Under the pieces are notes generated by a model. That model was not told the DNA's origin. It made no database searches and saw only the letters and a program-made list of their open reading frames with translations. This document shows positions 1 through 5,123 of a stretch of 5,123 nt of DNA, one piece after another. The first letter of the stretch is position 1; each line of letters opens with the position of its first letter. The DNA is taken from the NCBI GenBank assembly GCA_964588175.1, contig CAZPNW010000002.1, positions 1-5,123 of the forward strand, written 5' to 3'. The position numbers were made by a program, and so were the translations under genes. The DNA is from JBAZTA01 sp964588175 (GTDB lineage Bacteria; Omnitrophota; Gorgyraeia; Gygaellales; Profunditerraquicolaceae).

Positions 1-2
1 AT

Positions 3-263
3 GTTCCTTGTTATGCCGGTACTGCTTTCGGGCAGGTTTCTTCTGACGGGAATATAGGGGGTTGTTGTGTCCGCGCGCAAAGCCTTGGCGACCTGAAAGC
101 GTGCGGATATGATTTTAGGAAAATATGGTTTAGCCGCGAAAGCGCTTTGTTCAGCAGGCAGGTTAATAAAACAAAATGCCATTGTACTTCGGTAAGCAGC
201 TACTATATTAATTCTTTATGCAGAAGCCGGAATTGGTTCAGGTTAGCCGCAGGCGCGCTTTAA
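3..263 (+). CDS. Radical SAM protein with SPASM-like auxiliary Fe-S domain, C-terminal fragment (5' end outside window)
   Basis: Frame 3 is open from the left edge to TAA at 261-263, giving 86 residues with no start of its own, so this is the 3' end of a longer gene. The fragment starts VPCYAG and has Cys3, Gly16 and Cys21 spaced as C-x12-G-x4-C, which fits the first half of the SPASM signature (CX9-15GX4C) of radical SAM enzymes carrying auxiliary [4Fe-4S] clusters. A 'LGDL' turn (28-31), a 'KIWFS' segment (40-44) and a C-x-C-T motif (Cys59, Cys61) follow in the usual SPASM order. The classical CX2CX5CX3C second half is not present; only Cys59, Cys61 and Cys73 remain, so it may be a reduced SPASM or twitch-type domain. 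The radical SAM core itself (CxxxCxxC) would lie upstream and is not seen. Substrate unknown. The next gene begins 21 bases after the stop, implying co-transcription. Family assignment is from the tail only. Confidence 0.75.
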   Translation, partial: VPCYAGTAFGQVSSDGNIGGCCVRAQSLGDLKACGYDFRKIWFSRESALFSRQVNKTKCHCTSVSSYYINSLCRSRNWFRLAAGAL

Positions 264-272
264 TTAAAGATC

Positions 273-278
273 GAAGAG
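273..278 (+). promoter_or_regulatory. Likely ribosome binding site for the SDR gene
   Basis: GAAGAG lies 6 bases before the ATG at 285, a partial Shine-Dalgarno match at good spacing. It supports this start, which also places the Rossmann glycine motif at the expected position close to the N terminus. Confidence 0.5.
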
Positions 279-284
279 CTTAAA

Positions 285-1241
285 ATGAATTGTCTGGTTA
301 CGGGAGCAACTGGTTTTATCGGAAAGCATCTCTCCGCCGCTTTGTTAAAACAAGGGCATTTTGTCCGGGGCCTGGTAAGGCCGCGGCCGATTCAACAAGG
401 GCCTATTGATTTGAGGTTTGGCGATATTACCGACGCGAGATCCTTGGGATCAATGTTTGAAGGGATCGATATCGTATTCCATTGCGCGGGATTGCTGGGT
501 AAATTCGGGATTGAGCCTGAACACTATTATCTGACCAATGTCGTTGGAACGAAAAATGTATTGCGCGCGGCAGCTCATGCCGGTGTAAATAAGTTTATTT
601 TTTTGAGCTCAGCGGGAGTTATCGGCCCTACCGTTGGCTTCATCGGCGATGAAAATAGCCCCTATCGCCCTTCTAATATTTATGAACAAACAAAGGCCGA
701 AGCTGAGGAATGCGTAAAGAAAAGCGGCCTTGATTATGTCATTATCCGGCCTGAATTTGTGTATGGTGAAGGGGATTCGCATGTCCTGGGATTGTTTCAA
801 GCAATTCAGAGAAAAAGTTTTTATATTATAGGCTCGGGTAATGCTCAAATGCAGCCTACGTATATCGGGGATGTTGTCCGCGCTCTTTTACGCTGCCTTA
901 ATGAGGAGATAAGAAATAAGGTATACATAATAGCCGGGGGGAGCCCTTTGCCGGTAAGGCAGGTGGCCGGGGCCATTGCCGAAGCGCTCGGAGCGTCTTT
1001 ACCCCGGATCGCTGTCCCTTTGGGTTTCGCTTGTATAGCGGCGCAGGTGAGCGAATATTGCGCGAAACTTTTTGGTTTTGAACCGCTTGTTACGCTGAGC
1101 CGGGTCAGGTTTTTCACTCAGGACCGCGCCTTTAATGTTGAGAAGGCAAGAAAAGAGCTCGATTTCCACGCGGAAGTGAATTTTGAAGAAGGAGTCAGGA
1201 GGTCCGTCAGATTTTACCGGCAAAATGATCTTTTAACGTGA
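285..1241 (+). CDS. NAD(P)-dependent epimerase/dehydratase-family protein (extended SDR)
   Basis: A complete 318-residue protein, the usual length for an extended short-chain dehydrogenase/reductase. The N-terminal Rossmann motif TGATGFIG (residues 6-13) shows the glycine pattern GxxGxxG that binds NAD(P). GDIT at 46-49 and HCAG at 66-69 match the adenine-binding and NAG-like positions. The catalytic set is present: Ser108/Ser109 in FLSSAG and Tyr133-x3-Lys137 (YEQTK). RPEFVYGEGD at 155-164 is the typical extended-SDR substrate-side motif. The C-terminal part has the usual 'd..kA..eL' helix (NVEKARKELDF, 284-294) and an EGVRRSVRFY end. Such enzymes epimerise, dehydrate, reduce or oxidise nucleotide sugars, sterol-like alcohols or related intermediates; the sequence does not fix which. 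Location should be cytosolic, as no signal peptide is seen. The ATG at 285 is preceded by a GAAGAG site at 273-278 with 6-base spacing. It sits between a radical SAM gene and an ATP-grasp gene in one apparent operon. Confidence 0.9.
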   Translation: MNCLVTGATGFIGKHLSAALLKQGHFVRGLVRPRPIQQGPIDLRFGDITDARSLGSMFEGIDIVFHCAGLLGKFGIEPEHYYLTNVVGTKNVLRAAAHAGVNKFIFLSSAGVIGPTVGFIGDENSPYRPSNIYEQTKAEAEECVKKSGLDYVIIRPEFVYGEGDSHVLGLFQAIQRKSFYIIGSGNAQMQPTYIGDVVRALLRCLNEEIRNKVYIIAGGSPLPVRQVAGAIAEALGASLPRIAVPLGFACIAAQVSEYCAKLFGFEPLVTLSRVRFFTQDRAFNVEKARKELDFHAEVNFEEGVRRSVRFYRQNDLLT

Positions 1242-1275
1242 AGCGCTCGTTCTAAGAATAGAGACAGGGCTGTTT

Positions 1276-2445
1276 ATGGATAAACAAAGTGTTATGTTGC
1301 TGGATGGAAATACCCGCGAGGCCTTAGCGATGGCCAGATGCTTAGGCCGCCGCGGAATAACGGTATTTGTGGGCGGGCATTCAAAAATATCCAGAGCATT
1401 CTTTTCACGGTATTGTAAAGAGCATTTTGTTTATCCTGTTGATCCCGAAGGCAGGCAGATGCATTCCGTAATATTGGAGCATGTTAAAAGATTTAAGCCC
1501 GATGTTCTTATCCCTTCCATGGATAAGGCTTTTTCAGTAGTATTGCGGCACCAGGATGAGTATCGGCGCTATACCCGTTTGATCCCCTTGCCTGAGTATG
1601 ATCTATTCAGGGATATGGGAGATAAGAGAAATGCCGCTGAACTGGCGGTGAGTTTAGGCATCCCCGTGCCAAGGACATTTTTCCCGCAGGGGATCGCGGA
1701 AGTAAAAGGCCTGTCTGAAAAGCTCAGCTATCCTGTGCTCGTGAAGCCGCGCGTTTCAGCGGGCGGCTTCGGGATAAAGAAGGCGTCGACACCGCGGCAG
1801 CTGCGCGAGATCTTTGAGAACGCGGCACTTCATAAAAATAACCCGGGCCCGAAAGAGATCATTTTTGAGGGGGCATTGCCCCTTATTCAGGAATATATCA
1901 CGGGCAAGGTCTATAATTTCTTCGCTTACTGTGAAGATCATGCCCCCCGAAGCAGCTTTATGTGGGAAACATTACGTAATTTTCCCCGCGCTTTCGGCCC
2001 GGGCATAGCCGCGCGCTCCCTGAAAGACGGGGCCATTAAGGACCTTTCGTCGCGGTTGATTAAATCGATGCGCTGGAACGGTATCCTGGGGATCCAATAT
2101 CTCGTCGATTCAAAAGATAACGTCCCGAAGCTTATCGATATTAATCCGCGCCTGGTAGGGACACTAGAGATCGCCCTATCCTGCGGGATCGATTTCCCGT
2201 TTATTCTTTTCAGCAAAGCCCTTGACCGGCACATTGAGCTCCATTATGATTATCAGGAGGGAAAAGAGTTCCGCTGGGTTTTATTCGGCGAGCTTTTTTA
2301 TTGGTTAACGGAAAAAAATAAAATAAAGCTTTTAAAGGAGTACTGCCGGCTTGACAATGTTTCTTGCGAAGTGTCTTTGTCTGACCTTAAGCCGCACCTG
2401 ATGCATCTTTTGGGCCTGTTACACAGCCGCAAAGAGGTTCGTTAG
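1276..2445 (+). CDS. ATP-grasp family carboxylate ligase
   Basis: A complete 389-residue protein with the ATP-grasp architecture of carbamoyl-phosphate-synthase-like and biotin-carboxylase-like ligases. Residues 1-105 form a pre-ATP-grasp Rossmann-like domain (VMLLDGNTREALAMARCLG near the start; PDVLIPSMD at 75-83). A 'DKRNAAELAVSLGIPVPRT' linker (116-134) leads into the nucleotide-binding fold. LVKPRVSAGGFGIKKA (155-170) carries the ATP-binding lysine Lys157 and a glycine-rich loop, LIQEYI (203-208) is the hinge that contacts adenine, and LIDINPR (286-292) supplies the metal and phosphate ligands Asp288, Asn290 and Arg292, where many relatives have Glu at the Asp position. Family chemistry is ATP-dependent activation of a carboxylate as an acyl-phosphate, then attack by an amine, thiol or similar nucleophile. 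The substrate pair is not readable from sequence; the roughly 70 residues after 320 are family-variable and probably substrate-specific. No signal peptide is apparent. The start is 34 bases after the SDR gene, with a weak purine-rich site (AGACAGGG, 1262-1269). All key residues appear intact. Confidence 0.9.
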   Translation: MDKQSVMLLDGNTREALAMARCLGRRGITVFVGGHSKISRAFFSRYCKEHFVYPVDPEGRQMHSVILEHVKRFKPDVLIPSMDKAFSVVLRHQDEYRRYTRLIPLPEYDLFRDMGDKRNAAELAVSLGIPVPRTFFPQGIAEVKGLSEKLSYPVLVKPRVSAGGFGIKKASTPRQLREIFENAALHKNNPGPKEIIFEGALPLIQEYITGKVYNFFAYCEDHAPRSSFMWETLRNFPRAFGPGIAARSLKDGAIKDLSSRLIKSMRWNGILGIQYLVDSKDNVPKLIDINPRLVGTLEIALSCGIDFPFILFSKALDRHIELHYDYQEGKEFRWVLFGELFYWLTEKNKIKLLKEYCRLDNVSCEVSLSDLKPHLMHLLGLLHSRKEVR

Positions 2446-2472
2446 AAAATAACAGTATCCGGGTTTGAATAT

Positions 2473-2476
2473 GAGG
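2473..2476 (+). promoter_or_regulatory. Likely ribosome binding site for the B12-radical SAM gene
   Basis: GAGG lies 10 bases before the ATG at 2487. It favours that start over the in-frame ATG at 2496 (codon 4), for which the spacing would be about 19 bases. Two other ATGs between (2471, 2479) are out of frame. Confidence 0.5.
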
Positions 2477-2486
2477 TTATGAGAAA

Positions 2487-4109
2487 ATGATCTTGATGAT
2501 CAATGCTGCGGGGATCGAAGACGGTTATTACGACCAGCGCAGGTTTATTCCTTATGGGACTTCTGTCCTGGTGAGTTATTTGCGCAAGCGCGGTTTTAAA
2601 GTCAGCCATTACGATCTGCGGAACACGCTTCCTATCTATCCGCTGCAATACTTACAGGAAGATGATTTCCAACGCTGGCTGCTCGCGGGCCGGCAGACGG
2701 ATGCTCTGAAAAGATACCTTGATTGTTGCTTTAAAGCTTTGCCCTGCCTGAGCGGTATAAAGTTGGTCGGAATATCGGTCATGGGTTTTGTTAATTATCC
2801 GTATGCCTTAGCGCTGTGCAAACAGATAAAACGGCAATTCCCCCAACTGCCTATTTGTTTAGGCGGGCCTTTTATCACCATTAAGGATCTAACAATGCCC
2901 GGCTATGTCGATTTTTTTGTAAAAGGAAGAGGCGAGATCCCTTTGGAGAACCTGGCGCGCCATTTCGCTTGCGGGGCCGCGTTGGATTACGGTATGAGGG
3001 GGTTATGTTTCCGGCGGGGAGAGCGCTTCATTGATAACGGCAAGAGGAATGCCCCGGCTGATCTGGAAGAATCGCCTGACTTTTCCGATTTTGACCTGGA
3101 GAGGTACAGGCTTGACGGAGGAGTTAGCAGGCGCAATATTTCCCGCAGGTTGATAATCAGGAAGCGGCTCATGTCTCTTCCTTCAAGGAGCCGGCCGTTT
3201 TTTATGATCCCCTACCGTATGAGTATCGGGTGTTCAAATAAGTGCACTTTTTGCACCGGCTGCCTGGTAGACGATCTCCTGTTCAAAGGCCTCGAAAAAG
3301 TCGTAAGCGAAATTAAAGAATTGTACCGCCGTTATGATAACGCGGTGATCGTATTTTGCGATTCCTCCATCAATAGCAGCCATGTTTTTTTATCGAAGGT
3401 CTTAGATGCTTTTTTAAAAGAGAATTTCAAGTTTCCCAGCATGATGAACGCGAAATTCGATTCAATGAGCTTTGAGCTGCTTGAAAAGATCGCGGCAGTC
3501 GGCTGCGAATATATATTCTGGGGGCTGGAAAGTGCCGCGCAGAATATGGTAGATATTTACGCGAAGGAATTTGATATTCAAAAAGCGGAAGGGATCCTGG
3601 AGAAGGCGTCCCGACTGGGGATCGTAAGCGAGTGTTCTTTTATGTTTGGGGGCCCCGGGGAGCGGTTTGAGAACTTCGCTGTTAGCGAACGCTTTATCGG
3701 CAGGCATATTCGCGACAATAATATTTTCTTTACTTTTTACAGGTTCAAGCTGGAAAAGGATACGGTGATCTTTAAGCATCCCGAACGTTTTGGTATTGAG
3801 ATCATGAGCCGGGATCAGCCGTTAAAATTTCTCTCCCGCCAGGAATACCCTTGGAAAGAGCGCGATATGGATATGGTTGAATTCCTTGAACGCCAGAAAG
3901 CCTTTAAAAGCAAAATAGTCCTGATAGAAAATAAGTTTATCATTACCAGGTTGTGTATGGAATTAAAAATAAACAACCCTGTTTTCGTTTCTATTGCCCT
4001 TGGCTGCTATCGGGGCTATAAATGGCTCGCGGATAAGCTGCTCCTCCTGCCGCTGCCGAAGCGTTCCTTGAAAAATATTTTATTGCGTTTTAAGCACAGG
4101 AAAATTTAA
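2487..4109 (+). CDS. B12-binding-domain radical SAM enzyme
   Basis: A complete 540-residue protein with the two-domain layout of the cobalamin-dependent radical SAM family (BchE/HpnJ/methyltransferase-like). Residues 1 to about 165 form the B12-binding Rossmann domain: IPYGTSVLVSYLRKRGFKV (21-39), VGISVMGF (94-101), LGGPF (125-129) and FVKGRGEIPLENLA (144-157). The radical SAM core follows, with IPYRMSIGCSNKCTFC carrying Cys249, Cys253 and Cys256 as CxxxCxxC for the [4Fe-4S]-AdoMet cluster; an extra Cys259 sits just after. FWGLES (344-349) and FMFGGPGE (385-392) are the later barrel motifs typical of this family. The C-terminal part (about 440-540) is unassigned and ends in a hydrophobic stretch plus a strongly basic tail (KRSLKN...RFKHRKI), which could favour membrane or polyanion contact. 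Known relatives methylate unactivated carbons or catalyse cyclisations, rearrangements and other radical steps; the substrate here is unknown. Spacing to the upstream ATP-grasp gene is 41 bases and to the downstream CapK-like gene 26 bases, which suggests a shared transcript. Confidence 0.92.
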   Translation: MILMINAAGIEDGYYDQRRFIPYGTSVLVSYLRKRGFKVSHYDLRNTLPIYPLQYLQEDDFQRWLLAGRQTDALKRYLDCCFKALPCLSGIKLVGISVMGFVNYPYALALCKQIKRQFPQLPICLGGPFITIKDLTMPGYVDFFVKGRGEIPLENLARHFACGAALDYGMRGLCFRRGERFIDNGKRNAPADLEESPDFSDFDLERYRLDGGVSRRNISRRLIIRKRLMSLPSRSRPFFMIPYRMSIGCSNKCTFCTGCLVDDLLFKGLEKVVSEIKELYRRYDNAVIVFCDSSINSSHVFLSKVLDAFLKENFKFPSMMNAKFDSMSFELLEKIAAVGCEYIFWGLESAAQNMVDIYAKEFDIQKAEGILEKASRLGIVSECSFMFGGPGERFENFAVSERFIGRHIRDNNIFFTFYRFKLEKDTVIFKHPERFGIEIMSRDQPLKFLSRQEYPWKERDMDMVEFLERQKAFKSKIVLIENKFIITRLCMELKINNPVFVSIALGCYRGYKWLADKLLLLPLPKRSLKNILLRFKHRKI

Positions 4110-4135
4110 TTAAGTTTACGTTTCACTGAAAAGTC

Positions 4136-5123
4136 ATGTTAAGACAATTTATCAGGTCAAAACCAGGATTGTATAGCGCGGGGCTTCGCTTTAAGGAGGC
4201 GTTGCCGGCTTTTCTAAGATATGACAGGCTGTATTTTGAAGTTAAGCGCCTTTTGAAGCTGCAGGAAACAGGCTCCAACGCCTTGTACCTGAAAAAGTAT
4301 TTAAAAAAACGCTTGGCCCTCCTCCTCAGGGAGGCCTTGAGTTATGTGCCGTATTACCGGGAGAATGTCCGGGTGAGCGTTAAAGAAATCAATGAAGAGA
4401 GCGCTTATGATATTTTAAAAGTCTTTCCATATTTGAGCAAGGAAACGATCATGCGTAACCAGGATGCTTTTATTAACCAAAAATATAATAAACGGGGGCT
4501 TTATTACAAAACAGGAGGCGGGTCAACGGGGCAGGGCATCGGTGTTTGGAAGTCTTTAAGAGACTTGGATGTTGTCAGGGCATTTAATAATTATGAATTC
4601 GAAAAAGTTGGTTTTCAGCTCAAAAAAAGCAAGATCGTCAGGTGCGGAAATGACGCGATGAAAAAAAAGAACGAGCCCCCCTGGGAAGAGCGGGGCACCG
4701 TATTAATGCTTTCTCCGCCACATTTTACCCCTCAGTGGATAGAGGCTATCTATGAAAAATTGGTACGTTTTGAGCCGGAATTTTTTGTCATTTATCCCAG
4801 CTGTTTAGAAGAGGTCGCTAAATTTATAAGGGATAAGAGGAAGCCCGTTTTTAAATGCAAACACATATTTCTAGCCGCTGAAGGCGTTACTGACCGTCAA
4901 TATCGGTTTATCAAGGAGTTTTTTTCTGCGACGATAGGTGCAATTTATAATTTAACGGAAGGCACTCATATGGCGGTCGCGCAAGGGCCGGATATAACTT
5001 TGTACCGCCTTAATCAGCTTTTCGGCTATTCGGAGAATCTTCCGGATGAATACGGCAATTTTGAAATAGTGGGGACTTCTTATTGGCAAACGGCAATGCC
5101 CCTGATCAGGTATAGAACGCAGG
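4136..5123 (+). CDS. CapK/PaaK-like adenylate-forming enzyme (phenylacetate-CoA ligase family), 3' end outside window
   Basis: Reading from ATG 4136 gives 329 open codons to the right edge; an in-frame TGA at 4127-4129 blocks any upstream extension. The N terminus has the helical region typical of CapK-like proteins, ending in ALSYVPYYREN (67-77, the 'pyYr' signature). A phosphate-binding loop TGGGSTGQG begins at Thr126. YNLTEG (271-276) is the Y-x-L-[ST]-E motif that contacts AMP and magnesium, and IRYRT (324-328) is the RYRT motif of PaaK relatives, just before the cut. Missing are the hinge and the mobile C-terminal domain with its catalytic lysine; the family usually has about 430-460 residues, so some 100 or more are lost. 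The family activates a carboxylate with ATP to an acyl-AMP and then typically makes a CoA thioester; CapK-like members in polysaccharide loci have mostly unproven substrates. There is no clear Shine-Dalgarno; GAAAAG at 4128-4133 is too close to the ATG to be convincing. A phenylacetate pathway role is unlikely, as no paa-type genes are nearby. Confidence 0.88.
   Translation, partial: MLRQFIRSKPGLYSAGLRFKEALPAFLRYDRLYFEVKRLLKLQETGSNALYLKKYLKKRLALLLREALSYVPYYRENVRVSVKEINEESAYDILKVFPYLSKETIMRNQDAFINQKYNKRGLYYKTGGGSTGQGIGVWKSLRDLDVVRAFNNYEFEKVGFQLKKSKIVRCGNDAMKKKNEPPWEERGTVLMLSPPHFTPQWIEAIYEKLVRFEPEFFVIYPSCLEEVAKFIRDKRKPVFKCKHIFLAAEGVTDRQYRFIKEFFSATIGAIYNLTEGTHMAVAQGPDITLYRLNQLFGYSENLPDEYGNFEIVGTSYWQTAMPLIRYRTQ

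Noticed and set aside
1..57. Short open frame from ATG at base 1 encoding a hydrophobic 18-residue peptide, resembling a leader peptide
   Set aside because: It overlaps, out of frame, the well-supported SPASM-like tail in frame 3, has no visible upstream context, and is too short to support.
845..1223. Two minus-strand open frames of 90 and 74 codons
   Set aside because: They are antisense shadows of the SDR gene, overlap one another and have no family resemblance.
1938..2234. 98-codon open frame on the minus strand
   Set aside because: It is antisense to the conserved ATP-grasp region containing LIDINPR; the sense frame explains the sequence.
2442..2648. Minus-strand open frame spanning the gap between the ATP-grasp and B12-radical SAM genes
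   Set aside because: It mostly overlaps the start of the radical SAM gene in antisense, and its translation resembles no known family.
3648..3661. GC-rich inverted run (GGGGGCCCCGGGG) that could be read as a hairpin
   Set aside because: It codes for the conserved GGPG motif of the radical SAM core and is not followed by a T tract, so it is not a terminator.
3462..3779. 105-codon open frame on the minus strand
   Set aside because: It lies fully inside the B12-radical SAM gene, antisense to conserved motifs (GLES, FGGPGE), and its translation shows no recognisable domain.
4110..4135. Possible terminator or promoter between the radical SAM and CapK-like genes
   Set aside because: The gap is only 26 bases with no stem-loop, T tract or recognisable -35/-10 pair; read-through is more likely.

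Overview
The window holds five collinear plus-strand protein-coding genes separated by 21, 34, 41 and 26 bases. The first and last are cut by the window edges. There is no sign of RNA genes, mobile elements, CRISPR, phage genes or a factor-independent terminator. The tight spacing and single orientation suggest one stretch of a longer operon whose promoter lies upstream of base 1.

Layout: (1) 3-263, the C-terminal end of a radical SAM protein with a SPASM-like auxiliary iron-sulfur domain; (2) 285-1241, an NAD(P)-dependent epimerase/dehydratase-type extended SDR enzyme; (3) 1276-2445, an ATP-grasp carboxylate ligase; (4) 2487-4109, a B12-binding-domain radical SAM enzyme with a CxxxCxxC cluster motif; (5) 4136-5123, the first 329 codons of a CapK/PaaK-like adenylate-forming enzyme (phenylacetate-CoA ligase family), running off the right edge.

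Taken together (inference), this is part of a biosynthetic cluster that makes or decorates a small molecule or surface glycan. The SDR would shape a sugar or other nucleotide-linked or hydroxylated intermediate. The two radical SAM enzymes would do difficult C-H chemistry such as methylation, epimerisation, dehydrogenation or rearrangement. The ATP-grasp and CapK-like enzymes would activate carboxylates, as acyl-phosphate and acyl-adenylate respectively, for amide, ester or thioester formation. CapK-like ligases, ATP-grasp enzymes and SDRs are often found together in capsule/exopolysaccharide loci, but no glycosyltransferase or polymerase is visible here, so the product cannot be named.

The organism is a bacterium of moderate GC content with weak Shine-Dalgarno sites. 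The abundance of unassigned radical SAM and B12-radical SAM enzymes fits an uncultured anaerobe (for example Omnitrophota-like or deltaproteobacterial lineages), but the sequence alone does not settle this.
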